Source: Trochalopteron elliotii (Eukaryota; Chordata; Aves; Passeriformes; Leiothrichidae). Taken from it: a DNA stretch of 64,000 nt. The position numbers were made by a program, and so were the translations under genes. The stretch is taken from NCBI GenBank assembly GCA_024734555.1, contig JANPWX010020199.1, forward strand, positions 3,418,762 to 3,482,761. Direction: 5' to 3'. The notes beneath the pieces were generated by a model. That model was not told the DNA's origin, made no database searches, and was given only the letters and a program-made list of their open reading frames with translations. Below, piece after piece: positions 1 to 12,507 of the stretch. Each line of letters starts with the position of its first letter. The first letter of the stretch is position 1.

Positions 1-159
1 ACCTTACACCTAACTTAACCTCTGGAGAGGAACTGGGCAAAAAGGGGTTGTAACAGCAGGGGAATAAAAGGAATAAAAAGGAGCAGTGGAGAGCTGTCCC
101 ATTGAATAGTTCAGCCTTATTTCGCCTTACATGTGGGATTTAAATAAGGGATTTATGGA

Positions 160-171
160 GTTCTTTTATTT

Positions 172-207
<36 letters not shown>

Positions 208-375
208 TTGATGGGTTTTTTGGTTGTTTCATAGTTTTTGAGTTAATTTCTTTTTTTTTTTTGCTTGGGTTTGTTCTTGGTTTTGGTTTTGGGGTGGTTT
301 TTTGTTGGTTTTTTTTTCTGTTTGTTTGGTTTGGGGTTTTTGATTTGGTTTAGTTTGTTTGTTTGTTGGTTGGTT
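160..375. repeat. T-rich and T/G-rich low-complexity block
   Basis: A run of 31 T at about 174-204 is followed by some 170 bases made almost only of T and G, in the pattern of T runs broken by G or GG. Read on the minus strand it is A with C interruptions, like a decayed poly-A tail. It resembles the tracts near 31.0 kb and 41.4 kb. Open frames here reflect composition only. Confidence 0.85.
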
Positions 376-3300
376 TGTGTTACGTACTTCTTCTGCCTGT
401 CTCTGCCTCTCTGCAGTCTGCAGCAATATTTTCCATGGAGTAAGCCTCTACCAAAACGAGAGTATGAACCCCAACTTCCCTTTTGAATCTCATCATTTCT
501 GTCTTGGAAACTTCAGCAACTACAAAGTAGATGCAAAACTTGCTCTCACTGTGTAGGAAGCAGAAATAAATGTTATACTAACCAAAAGGGTGTTTTTGGA
601 AGGACATGCCACCTACAATAATAGGGAAGAATATTGGTTCTCACTGGTTTGCCTTAATATTTTAAGCTGTTCTTTGCTCTTTTCCTCACTAGCTCACATC
701 CCACTAGCTGTTTACAGTTATTTCACACATCTTATGCCAGCCTTATGCCATTCATTCTGTTGAGACCTGCTTGAAATCTCCTTGAAAACTTACTGCTATG
801 GATTAAAAAAAAAAAATCTTAGCTCCTGCCCATCAAAACTGATTCCCCTACAGGGAAAAAAAATTACATCATTTAGTATATAAATCATGTCAGTGATTAT
901 GCAAGATCTTGGTACTACTCTTGTTCCCTCTGTTCCTCCTATCTGTCAACAACAGCCAAGTTTCTAAAATTTTCTTGTAGCACTTAGTTTGGGACTAAAG
1001 ACCTTGTTCTTCCTTGATTTAAAGTCACATTTATTTTCCAATATTTCCCTGTATAGGCAGTGATTTAAAGTCACATTTATTCTCCTCCTGTATGCCCCCT
1101 GTATAAGCAGTTACTCCTGAGATGAAGGTACATTGTAGGTCTTGCCTCCCCTCTGTCATGTTTAATAAATACACATCTCATTTCCTAGAGAGAGAAGCTG
1201 TCATCATCTCCCATTTAAGGGAACATAACTGAAGGCATTCTTTAGCACTTAGATCTATGCATGCAGGACAGGGCATCTTTTTATGCATGTTGATACTGCA
1301 TCATTTGGGGTAGGATGGGGTAGAATCTTCAGTACAGTAACTAATGAAGAAATAAAATTGAATGTTTTACAGCACTCAAGTAAACCAGAAATATTTTCTT
1401 CAACTGGCTTGAAAAGATGTAACAATTCAGCATATGATTTTAATTAATGTCCATGTAACTAAAAATGTGTTCAATTCACAATAGCATTACAAGAAAACAT
1501 ATTGACATCTAATTAAGGATCATAGAATTTGCTGCAGAGAAACTGTAGTGCATCTGTTCAATGAGACAAAATCATGGAGAATGCTAAATGACAAAATATA
1601 ATGAAAATGTGAACCAATACACAAATGAGGCCATTAAATACATCAGTGTGAAACAAAGTGGTGAAATTCAAGAGAAGAACTCATGCATTGGGTTTGGTAG
1701 ATAATACAAAGCGATATTGTTTAGTAAGGGTTTTTTCTTATTATTTACTTGTGAATAGCAGGATTTCAGCTGCTGGGATCTCTTAATGGGAACTGCTATT
1801 TCCAAGTTAACATGAAAATACTTGATGTTTTGCTGACAATTGACAAAATAATTCTCATAACTTCTCACAATAAATGCTTAATTTGTTGCATTATTTTGTC
1901 AGTTCTTGTGTGAAAGTCTTTCCTCCTAAATACCAATTTGACCTTAGCAAGCTGATTTCACCATTCTTACTCTGTACTCTTCACAGTGAAATTCAGATTG
2001 GAATCATAACATTAAAAAACTAAAAATTATCTACATATTTGGACAAGATTCACAATAGTCAAGAATGAAACTGAACTCAACTGACAGCAGTGAAAATTCC
2101 TTTTTGGAAAAGCTGTTAAAGCACTCCAGTCTGAAATATCTTTTAATCTTCAGTTTCAACAATCCTTTTTTCCTTGTTTTCTCTTCCCCTATTCGTAGGC
2201 AAATGGGGTTCATAGAGACCTGAATCAAGATTGCGAGAAAGTAATATCACTTTTGGCTGATTTCTACATCTATTTATATTTGGAATATTAAGCTGGCACT
2301 CAACATTATATAAAGAAGAACTTGTCTTAAATTCATAATCTAGGATCATTTGCTCCTGAAATCTGTGCTTATTCATCAAGAACGAAATTATAGGAACCAA
2401 ACAAAACTGAGCTAATGAGCTTGAGGAGCCTTTTAATAAAGAAAACTGAAAAGGGATCGCTCCACCTTTGATTTTGAAAAATACAAAATTGAAAAGACCT
2501 TTAGTCTTACTGGTATAAAGAAAGATTTTGTGCTGTTTTTTGTATTTGTTTTGTTTTTAATCCGTTGATACAGAACCTTACATTAAGTTGGGTATTAGAA
2601 GGCACTGAGTCAGATGTACATGCATCTTGGTGACTGAATGCCTTATGCACAGTCATTGCACAACAAAAATATCCTCAGTTTTTACACTGATGGAAATACA
2701 GCTTCTGAGCTGGAAAAGGTTTGAGTTGATGAAACTGTTTTTCCCCATAACCTGTCAACCTAAATAAGACAGTGATTAGATTGTCGCTGACTCATGCAAG
2801 TCATTTGGATGGACATGTCATTCCTAGTTGTGCTTTCAGAAAAATAAAACCAGATATGTAAAATGGTGGGCAAATTTCTCTTCCCTTTCATTGTGAAAAT
2901 TACATTGAACTCTCTGGCCTGTAACACACACTTCAGTGAGTGTCTTTTTATTCTTCAGAGCAGAATGGTATGAGTGTACACCTGCAAGAAATTCAGAACC
3001 ACAGCTGACCGTCCCCAGTGTCTCCATTTTCTTCTATCTCTTCCCACCTGCTGCAATGTATTTTTCCTTTTGCAGACTACTGCTATTCTTCAAATCCTGA
3101 AACACCTCATTAGCTATATATCTTTTTAGTTAAATGTACTTAGGGAAAAAAAATCCAGAAGATAATTTCAGAAAAAGTGAGAAGCTGCTGATGGTGTGGA
3201 TTGGGAATTTAAGATGAACAAAGTAACTGATTTTCTTCTGAATGAGTTGTTTTGTTTTTGAAGTAATAAAAAGAGGGATTTCAGGGCTTTGGACATGAAG

Positions 3301-4750
3301 TGGAATATGCACTAAAATGAATGAGTGATAAAATCTTGGCTTTCAGGATTGTATCTTGATTCACACTGATAAATCACCCAGTAGAAGGTGGAGAGAAATC
3401 CTGAGGTGGTTGCAAAACATGGTCAACAACGTTCCATTTGCTTGCTGAAGTCATGTCAGATCCCATCAAGATTTGATTTTGTCAACCAGCTAGGGCAGGC
3501 AAGTGCCTGGCGTTAAGGATTTCCTGGTTTTATTGGAAAATGTTGCAAAATTATTGTGTGTAGTGTCAAAGTTACCAATAGTCAGGGTTCGCTGGCTTAG
3601 TTCAGCAATCAGGTCATTGCTGAATACTTTCAAATACTTACATAAAAGACATGAGAGACTGACTTATTTGTCATGTGGCAAGGAGAAATTTAGACTGTTT
3701 TGAAGTTAAAAAGATTCTGTCTTGAACTATTTGTTTTTCCACAGAAAACATTGTCTAAAAAAATTGAATATACCTTGAAGAAAAATCATAAATAATACTC
3801 TGTGAATAAGCCCCCTTTCCAGACATGAAAAAAGCCTCTGGAAAAAGCTTCTCTGGACAAAATACCCCAAGAGGGCTTTAGGAAATAGAGAAAACTGCCC
3901 ATTTATTTAAAATACCAATAAATGATTGTAATTCTAGAAAATATTTTATTTTTAAACCAAATCCTTGATCAAATCACAGCTGGTTTTTGTACCTTTAAGC
4001 AGATTTTATGATCCAAAGAGATATACAAGTCATGTAACTTGTCATGTAGTAGTTTTCAAAGCAGATCCCAACAATCTATCTTAATTTAGATGTACCCATT
4101 TCAGAAAATATGTTGTCTCACAGATAATAGCTTAGCAGTATGCATTTTGCTTCAAGTGGGAAGATGAACTTAACTTTTTAAAATGTATTTTGCTTAGCAA
4201 GGCAATCTTCTTTTCTAATATAAGGAAGTTTTCTTGATGAAAAATATCTATTTGTTGTATTTAAATAACACAGGTATTTCAGCTTTTGCATTTTTAGCAA
4301 AAAAAATTTAGAAATCTTAGTGAAAAGAAAAAAAAATTCAAAAGAAATAACACCTTCCAACTGAAACAGGTAAAAATTCACTGAATATTGACATGGAGAA
4401 TACCTGTTATTAGGTCATACTCTCAATCCTTTTTTGCACTACTGTAGAAAGAGAGAAAGAATGTTTTTGTTGTGCTCTGTTATCAAATCTACTACATCAC
4501 TTATAAGTATGTTTGACTCTGAGTCTTGTCAGAGCTCTCTGGGAGCAGTTCCTGCAAAGCCCTCAGACTCTACTGAGTCTCCTGGTCAGAAAATCCTACT
4601 TAGCTGTGAGGTCTGCCTTAGAGAATAATGGTCACAAACTTACTGCTGTGTGCAGATGGATCAAACATTTTTGGCTGTTACTACATCCTTTGGGAAGGCA
4701 GGAGTAGCTCTGAGAAAGCCCCTAGACGTTATGGCATTAAATGTGCTTGT
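376..4750. other. AT-rich unique DNA, no gene seen
   Basis: Both strands carry only short open frames of about 60-85 codons, with composition and lengths expected by chance. I see no recognisable protein motif, RNA gene or promoter. Apart from the tandem duplication at 1016-1111 nothing structured stands out. Confidence 0.6.
1016..1111 (+). repeat. Two-copy tandem duplication, unit about 46-50 bp
   Basis: Copy 1 (1016-1061) and copy 2 (1062-1111) both start with GATTTAAAGTCACATTTATT and both end in CTGTATA(G/A)GCAGT, with a more divergent middle. The copies lie directly head to tail. Confidence 0.85.
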
Positions 4751-5180
4751 AATCACAGAGCCACAGAATAGCTGGGCTGGAGATCATCTAGTTCAAAACC
4801 CTCTGCTCAAGCAGGTTCACCCTGAGCAAGTTGCACAGGATCTAGTCCAGATGGGCTTTGATTATCTCCAGAGGAGCCTCCACAGTCTCTCTGAGGAGCC
4901 TGTTCCAGTGCTATATCACTGTTAAAGTGAACATACTTTTCCTGTTATTCAGACATAACTTTTGAGTTTGTGCCTATTGCCCTTGTCCTGCCACTGGGCA
5001 CCACTGAAAAGAGCCTGGCCCTGTCCTCTTGACATCTGCCCTTAAGACATTTTTATGCATTGCTAAGATCTCCTCTCAGCTGTCTCTTAAGGCTAAACAG
5101 GCCCAGGTCTATCTGCACAGAACAGGTGTTTTGGTTCCCTCATCATCCTCACAGCGCTCCATTGGATCCTCTCTCAGATT
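4751..5180 (-). mobile_element. CR1 LINE 3' end, 5'-truncated
   Basis: On the plus strand this begins with AATCACAGAGCCACAGAAT, the reverse complement of a CR1 3' terminus. It continues through the CR1 tail region: a decayed match to the usual GGTTGGA...CTAGTCCAAC block, then the stretch corresponding to the C-terminal end of ORF2 (TGTCCTGCCACTGGGCACC, AAGATCTCCTCTCAGC). It ends near the segment matching the CGCTGGACTCTCTCCA region. The copy carries many substitutions and small indels, so it is old. No ORF2 domain remains intact. Confidence 0.92.
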
Positions 5181-8100
5181 CAGAAGAATACAGATGCTTT
5201 TTATTTCAGTCTTTTGCTTATTATTTTGTTTTCTCATTGTCACGTCAGCTTAAGACTGCCAGATCAGAGCACCTCTATTGGTTTAGGATAAGGAGGGAAG
5301 TATGCCATTGAAGGAATAAATGATATCCCAAGCATTTTAGCAACAGTAAATTGGTGTCTTCTTAACAATTCAAGCATCTGAATACTATGACACCCTGAAT
5401 TTAAATATGCCAAATGCACTGTGTTTACCCATAATGTGAACATTTAAGGCTTTATTCTATTTCTGCTTCAGATAGGTAATTTCCTGTCTTGATGCTTTTT
5501 TTTTTTTTTTAATTTCTGAGTATTGGGTTTTAGTTTTTGGTGGTGGGTTGTTTTTTTTTCATTTTTCAATACTTTATCAGCAACATCTTTTCTCTTTTCC
5601 GTGTTGATTTTCAGCTGCAGGAACTTGTGTAGCCCATTTGAAATAGGTCAATTTTCTGAGAGCTGGTGGAAAGAAGGAAAGCTGGGCCAAAGAAGGAAAG
5701 ATTTCAATGAATCAACATGTGCATGAAGCTTTTTTTAGTGGACAAGGTTTACAGAAATATTATTCTTGAATTATGTAACCCATCTCTGTTTCAGGAGTTT
5801 CACTTTTATTCCTGCATAATCTTCCTTTGCTCCATGGTATGTTGAGTCAATTGATTTTACAATTTCTTAACACAAAGTATAAAACTGAAGTAGCAAAGAT
5901 GATGCACTGCTAGCTGAAATGGAGAGGTAGTAGTTTTTCTGGAAAGGGAAAAAGCTGCAAGAGGGTGGAAGTCCTTGAGGTTATTTAATTAAACAAAAGA
6001 ATAAAAGATTATTTTTTTCAAAATACATCCATTTAATATTTTCTGCAGATACTGAGAACAGAAACATGAAACAATGTTCCATCATTACTGATAGAATGGT
6101 ACATACTGGTTATGAGTACTGACTTGAGTACTTGTTTAGGAGTATTTGATATCATGGACTGAATTTAGGATGGAAATTACAGGAAGGTAGGGTAAGTGTG
6201 ACATTTTGAATATCAGTTCAACCTTTGCTTTCACTGAGTCTTGGCATTCATTGTAGCTTTCCTATGGGCAGAGCAACATCTGTCAATGTAACTCCCATGA
6301 AAAGACTTTATCATTATTTAATTTATGCTTATGAAGTTTTTTACATATTGAACTCTACAACAGGGAGCATATACAAAAGCATAGGATTGTTATTGGATTG
6401 GTATACACCACCAGGGAACTGCTCTGGGTAAAGGTAAAGTGCTTAAAAACAGGTGAGGAGACCTTGCTTGTAGACATTTATGTAAATTGGATTGTATGTG
6501 CACCGAAATCTGTGTTTTGGATGAGAGTAGATAGAGATTAATTTTGATTTATAGGCTGAATATTAGGAAAAATATGCTTTTCTTTGATATGGAAATAAGG
6601 GTTTCTGTGTAGTTCTTCAGAAGAAACAGAGTATGTTTCTGGGCTGGTTTCCAGGAAGGAGATGTTACAGAGGCCAGATGATGGAGTTGAAGGCTTTTGC
6701 ACACAAACACCGGACTCTTGTACCTCCATCTTTACTCAGCCATATCCTACTGCTTCATCACTGTTCAAATACATCAATTTCAGATACTTTCCATGTTTTT
6801 ATTTTCCTGACGGTTTCCATGCTGTATCCTATTTACAACTCTCTTCTGATGAAAAACTTGCAAAAAAATTAGCCCTACCTTGACAGCAATACGTAAAGGG
6901 AAAGTTACTCTTGTGTAAACTTACAACCTAATGAAAAAGCCCATGGTTTATAATTATCCTCACAAGTTGATCTTCACCTGCTTACTGATTTCTCAAGTTA
7001 GGCAGGACTCATCCTTCTAACATCCTTGTGAGTTTAATATCCCTCTTCTGCTTTGTTCTTATCTACCATCCCCCTGTCTCTATCAGGTATTCACGATGTC
7101 TTTTTCATAAAGCACCAGCTCTGTGTGTCCATCAGCTTCTCTCCAGGATTCACTTTGCATGTCTCAATGTGTGCAGTAGGCTCAGTCAAAATATGGTGGA
7201 TTGTTGGGTATACAAGCTGAAAATCTCACAATAATAGCTTTCTGATCAGTCACAGCATTGCTGATTAAAGTAAGGCACAGGGTGTCATCAGGGGGATAAA
7301 TTTATTTAGATATCAGCCTGGCAACACCTTCAGGTTTCAAGTGATTTAACAATCTACCTGTGAAGAGGATGCAACAGGGAAATCAATTCAGTTAAAGATT
7401 TTTTGACAAGCAAGGGAATGTTTAGATTTTAAACAACCAAAAAAAATATGCTATTAGCAGTGAATTCGCAGCTTTATTAAGTATTTCTCATTAAAGATAC
7501 CTCAAGTGACAGATGAAAAAATGCTGATCAATCATTCAAGAAATTCTTCTTCCCAATAGACCCTAAAAAATGTTGTCATGAATCAATCAATTCTTTTCCA
7601 TCTTAACTTTGAAGATGAAGTCTGAAATGTAAGAAAAGTGGGTTATAGACCTTAGGTTAGATTGGAATGATACTAATTGGAGCTCATTATGGTCTAATAT
7701 AAATGCTAATCTTATAAATATTAAAGAGTCAAATCTATCTTAATGCATTACACAGTACCTATATTACCTTCAAAAAAGTCAGCTTCATATCAACAGAGTG
7801 GAAGCTCTAGTTGTCAAAGTTGTAGAGGAACTTTTAGAAATGAGCTGTCAATATCCATAATTAAAAACCTCTGTTCAGGCACAAGGAGAACTCATTGACA
7901 AAGATTGTTTGGTTTTAACTTTAAGATACCCTTATTACCCTGTCTGTACTCTATTCTTAGAAGACTTCTGGGGATCTGTGTGCTTGATATTAAAAATTCC
8001 ACTGTTTTTTACAAAAATTGCCTTTTGAAAAACTGACCATATGACAGCTATGCTATTTTTGATAGGAAACAACATTTTTGACACACCTTCCAGCTGACTG

Positions 8101-8970
8101 ATGCCTTGTCATAAAATTATGTTATGTGTAGACAGATACAGACCTGTATTTTTATCTATTTTTTGTCTATTCCTGTACAGTCTTGTTAGGTTCCTAGAAG
8201 GTCTGGTCAGACTGCTATACTGTGTTCCCCATAATGGTAAAAAAAACTTTATCTCTATTTTTCTTTCCCTCTTCTTAAAATCTCCCTGCTCTTCCTCACA
8301 AAATGAAGAAATGCTTGCATTGGTAAATTCAATTCACTGTCATCAGAATTCTGTTGGGGGAAAAAAAACAGATTATGTGCTTTTCTCCTTCAAGCATGTA
8401 AAACCAGAGAAAATGATTTTTCTGATAGAAGGAGAAGGAGCATGTGAGAGAGTTAGGGGATAAGAGGCTGATCAAGCTGAGCATGTAGGATTTACTTATG
8501 GGAAAAGTGAGGGGGGAGATTGAGTGTTTGGAGGAGAGAGAAGAGAGCATTGTGCTCTGATTGTAAAATTAAAGTAATTAGTTGGAAGAACAGAGTCTTG
8601 GGCTCTCAGCCCCAAACCAGAATAACTATTTAACATCTGTGCAACAGTATTCTGCTAAACAAAGCATAGAAATTCTGTTGAAATGCATATGTAGCCCCAA
8701 ATGCTGTCTTTTCTGAGTACTTCTCAAAATTGTACTTTCTCCTTTTATTTTGTTTTCGTGCTATCCCATAAGTACCTTTCCCAGAAGATATAAATTAATG
8801 TTTCACACTTAATTATATATGCAGAATTTTAACCTGATCTCAGGTAAATTCGTTATCCAAATTTGTTTGGAAACTTCTTTGTTTCTGTGCACAGTGAGTG
8901 AGAAATTTGAGAGTATTCAATAGTGACACAGTATTCAAGCATGCTTGTTAATACTGGGAAAATGCTGGCT
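5181..8970. other. AT-rich unique DNA, no gene seen
   Basis: Only chance-length open frames occur. The longest (8101-8463, plus, 120 codons) shows no motif or typical coding composition and no convincing splice sites. A GGTAAGTG donor-like site at about 6190 has stops in all three frames just upstream. Confidence 0.55.
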
Positions 8971-9547
8971 AAGTTAAAAAGAAAAAGACAAAAGAAAAAG
9001 GAAAAAGAGGAAAGGAGTATGGAAGAGGAAGAAGAAAAGAGAAAAGCAAAAAGCAAAAAAAATTAATAAAGAAGAAAAAAGGAAGGAAGAAGAAAAAAGA
9101 AAAAATAAAAAAAATAAGAAAAAGAAGAAGAAAAAAGAAGAAAACATAAAAAGAGAAAAAGAAGAAGAATGAGAAAAAGAAAGAAAAAATAGAAAGAAGA
9201 AGGAAAAAGAAAGAAGAAATAAGAAAAAGAAAAAAGAAAAAAGGAAAAAGAAAGTAGAAGAGAAGGATGAATGAAAAAGCAAAAACAAAAAAAATAGGAA
9301 AAAGAAGAAAAAGGAAAAAAAGAAAAAGGAAAAAACAAAAAACGAAAAAAAAGGAAAAAAGAAAAAAGGAAAAAGAAAAAAGAAAAAGAGAAAAGAAAAA
9401 AGAAAAAAGTGGGAGAAAGTGAAAGAGAGAGAAAGAGAAAGAGAAAAAAGGAAAAAACAAAAAACGAAAAAAGGAAAAAAGAAAAAAGGAAAAAGGAAAA
9501 AGAAAAAGAGAAAAGAAAAAAGAAAAAAGAAAAAAGTGGGAGAAAGA

Positions 9548-9586
<39 letters not shown>

Positions 9587-9700
9587 AGAGAAAAGAGAAA
9601 AGAGAGAGAAAGAGAAAGAGAAAGAGAAAGAGAAAGAGAAAGAGAAAGAGAAAGAGAAAGAGAAAGAGAAAGAGAAAGAGAGAAAAGGGAAAGGGAAACA
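8971..9700 (+). repeat. Long polypurine (A/G) tract with GAAAGA hexamer core
   Basis: About 730 bases are almost entirely A and G on the plus strand. The left part is irregular GAAAAA and GAAGAA. The right part becomes regular, with GA dinucleotides near 9557-9578 and about 12 units of GAAAGA near 9608-9681. Long open frames in every register here (lysine/arginine/glutamate on plus, phenylalanine/leucine/serine on minus) come from the base composition and are not genes. Confidence 0.97.
9328..9575 (+). repeat. Tandem duplication of about 125 bp inside the purine tract
   Basis: Rare non-purine landmarks repeat in the same order. GGAAAAAACAAAAAACG occurs at 9328 and 9450 (offset 122), and AAAAAGTGGGAGAAAG occurs around 9409 and 9536 (offset 127). 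The copies are nearly identical, so the duplication looks recent or homogenised. Confidence 0.85.
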
Positions 9701-10572
9701 ACAAACCCCTGCCTACACGAGGAAAAAAAGTAGATAGTTTACTCCTCACTTTTACACTGGTTGCAATAAGTAACTCAAAGAATGATAAAAGAAAATCTAC
9801 TGCAGACTTTTGAAGATATTTTTGTCTTTTCTTTGTGTCTTTTTGTCTTTACTTGTCAAAAGCCTTTGTCAATTTGGTTTTTTTTTTCTGTCTTATAATT
9901 GCATATAAGCTTTTAGCTCTCAATGTTTACAGCAAAAAGGCTGCATGTTAAGATGATAAACTCAAGCATTTTGAAGAATTACCAATGTTTTCTGCTAATA
10001 ATCCTTATACCCATGCTAGTCATAATACTTATTCACAGTGATATAATACTAATTTTTGGCTTCATTGACATGATTTTTACACTAGTGATAGTGCTGAAGT
10101 CCTTAGGTTGTGCTGCTGAATCAGTGAAATAATAAATGAATTAAATTTGTTGCTTTGTGTGAAAGAAATATGTTTCTTTTGCATTTGATAGATATTTTCC
10201 AGCTTGATAAGAGGGGCCCAGAGCTTCTGAGTACTCAGGCACTTCTCTGGTTTCTCCTCTCAGCACGTCGTGGTCCTCTCTAACCCCCTGCAGTTTGTAG
10301 CCCCTCACAAGGATGGACGTATTTCTTTGGCAAAATACATATTCTCTGAGTTGAGAAGCTGCTTTATTCCCCGGTGGTCTGAAATCCCTGCTCAGTGGTG
10401 TGGTCTGTAGCAAACACAAGTCAGTGGAGTGTATTAATCTAAATTCAGGAAACAGTTTGCCTTCTGCTGTAGACAGGATAGGGAGCCACTTATCACCACA
10501 TCAAACAGATTTTTCTGCAGTAGTTGCAGGAGATTTTATTTGCATCTCCTTTATCCATGTTACATGAAAAGA
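9701..10572. other. Unique DNA between two purine repeats, no gene seen
   Basis: This is AT-rich on the left and slightly GC-richer around 10200-10420. The two open frames present (about 69 and 92 codons) have no recognisable motif. Confidence 0.55.
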
Positions 10573-11074
10573 GAGGGAAGGGGCGGGAAGGGGTGGGAAG
10601 GGGCGGGGCGGNNNNNNNNNNNNNNNNNNNNNNNNNNNNNNNNNNNNNNNNNNNNNNNNNNNNNNNNNNNNNNNNNNNNNNNNNNNNNNNNNNNNNNNNN
10701 NNNNNNNNNNNNNNNNNNNNNNNNNNNNNNNNNNNNNNNNNNNNNNNNNNNNNNNNNNNNNNNNNNNNNNNNNNNNNNNNNNNNNNNNNNNNNNNNNNNN
10801 NNNNNNNNNNNNNNNNNNNNNNNNNNNNNNNNNNNNNNNNNNNNNNNNNNNNNNNNNNNNNNNNNNNNNNNNNNNNNNNNNNNNNNNNNNNNNNNNNNNN
10901 NNNNNNNNNNNNNNNNNNNNNNNNNNNNNNNNNNNNNNNNNNNNNNNNNNNNNNNNNNNNNNNNNNNNNNNAGGGAAGGGAAGGGAAGGGAAGGGAAGGG
11001 AAGGGAAGGGAAGGGAAGGGAAGGGAAGGGAGGGAAGGGAAGGGAAGGGAAGGGAAGGGAAGGGAAGGGAAGGG
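10573..11074 (+). repeat. GGGAA pentanucleotide repeat interrupted by an assembly gap
   Basis: The left flank (10573-10611) has variant units such as GGGAAGGGGC and GGGAAGGGGT. The right flank (10972-11074) is about 20 units of GGGAA with one shortened unit near 11030. Runs of GGG spaced by AA fit the G-quadruplex pattern G3N2G3N2G3N2G3. The repeat probably continues through the gap. Confidence 0.97.
10612..10971. other. Assembly gap (360 N)
   Basis: An uninterrupted run of 360 N is flanked on both sides by the same purine-rich pentamer repeat, so the unresolved bases are most simply more of that repeat. True length and purity are unknown. Confidence 0.99.
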
Positions 11075-12378
11075 GACTATTCAGTTATCACGTGGAAAAC
11101 AAAAGGGGAAAAACCCTGGATGCACAAAATAAATATTTTAAGGCAAATATTAAATCAAGCTATAATATTTTCAAGGGGGTTTTGTGGGGGTTTTTTGTGG
11201 TTTTTTATAAATTGCATTATAGTTAATATATATATGAAAATATCTCCCTGTTCATACCCTATCCAGCTGTTTATAGAGGAATTTTTCTCACAGTAGGTAG
11301 GGACTTGGGAGAGTAAGAAGTGAAAGCATTTATCTAGGTGGGAAAATTGTCTTGTCAAAGCTTTTAGCAAAGTGAAGAAAATGGGAAGAAAACAGCCTGA
11401 GAGATAGCTTTTTGACTTCTGCAAGAATGTGAAAAACAGAAAATGGCTCTAAGGATACATTTTTCCTTGTTTTCTTACTTTCCTTCTTTTTGCAAAATAA
11501 AGTGAATGGACCTATTTCAGCCATATTCACAGCATAAAGTAATATATAGTATGTTAAATCTGAGCACTCCATGATTTTAACTGAACACATTACTACTGTC
11601 TTTTGGGTTTTTTTATGAGTGCCCAACAGACTACAGGATCTGCAAACAGCTTCACTTACAAAATTTAAGTAGTTCATCAACCAAAAAAAAAATCTCTATT
11701 ACTTTAAGTATTTATATCTGCAGATATATTGTTGTCTGGTGTTTGTACAAAGTAAGGGAACTTCTTGGGAAACCCTGAAGAAATTTATATTTTAGATATT
11801 AACTAAATTGATATCTTAAATACCTAAAAACTCTTTGGCTAGTAATTTCCCTCTTAGAGTAAGACTGCTACTAGTCAAGAGAGCACTTGATGAATTACTA
11901 TTTGTTGTGAAGTGATTTAATAAATGTTTAAATAATCCACTTCTACTGTCAGTACATTTTCATGAGAAGTGGTAGCCTGGAAGATTTTCATGTCCTCTAC
12001 CTTAAAAACCAGAGCCTCAGATACAACCCCCTTTTCTGTTTCGGCCATGCAGTGATGTGTGATCTTTTATGCACTACCCAAAATTTCCGTTTTGATTTGG
12101 CAGTGGCCGAAGATTGCTGCATATTCAAAGTCAGCTATCAGGAAACCCATACAATGCATGCATCAGACCCTCAAAGACAATGATTGTGCTACAGGACTAC
12201 TAATCTCCAGAATTTACTTGGATGTCTAAGTAGCCCTGGAGAATAAAATATTTATTTGGGTAAATGCACAGTAATCTTATTTCTGCAATAGAATGTCTTT
12301 TTATAATTGAGTTTTAAAATGCCACAAAACTTGTTGATACAAGTTTTAGCAGGAAGAAAATTTCTTCCTTTTAGGTTT

Positions 12379-12402
12379 ACCATTAAGCTGTAGCTTAATG
12401 GT
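12379..12402. repeat. Perfect inverted repeat, 10-bp arms, 4-base loop
   Basis: ACCATTAAGC and GCTTAATGGT flank the loop TGTA, giving a perfect 10-bp stem. It has no T run after it and lies in eukaryotic DNA, so it is not called a terminator. Confidence 0.9.
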
Positions 12403-12420
12403 CCAGGTCTAGGAGTCGAA

Positions 12421-12507
12421 ATGTTATTTCTACTTTGTACATTTCTACCTTCTAAATAAAAGTTATTTCAACCTTGTACATCCATCTTGTTACTTTTAAC
12501 ATAAAAG
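12421..12507 (+). repeat. Degenerate two-copy tandem repeat, unit about 42-45 bp
   Basis: Copy 1 (12421-12462) and copy 2 (12463-12507) share the order TTATTTC, CTTTGTACAT or CCTTGTACAT, and a terminal A-rich ATAAAAG. A partial third start (TTTTTTCAACA) follows. It lies only 19 bases right of the hairpin. Confidence 0.75.

Noticed and set aside
4650..5311. Several overlapping open frames around 4.65-5.3 kb
   Set aside because: They read through an antisense CR1 3' end. The minus-strand CR1 explains the sequence.
6130..6191. Donor GGTAAGTG with upstream TTTAG as an exon
   Set aside because: All three frames contain stops and the acceptor has no polypyrimidine tract.
8969..9813. Long open frames (up to 228 codons) on both strands, rich in Lys/Arg/Glu or Phe/Leu/Ser
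   Set aside because: They are translations of a homopurine/homopyrimidine repeat. All registers are open because A/G-only codons contain few stops.
10524..11226. Open frames of over 200 codons spanning the gap
   Set aside because: Most of the length is N and the rest is GGGAA repeat, so there is no evidence of coding.
12379..12402. Hairpin as a microRNA precursor or terminator
   Set aside because: A 10-bp stem is too short for a pre-miRNA, and there is no bacterial context for a terminator.
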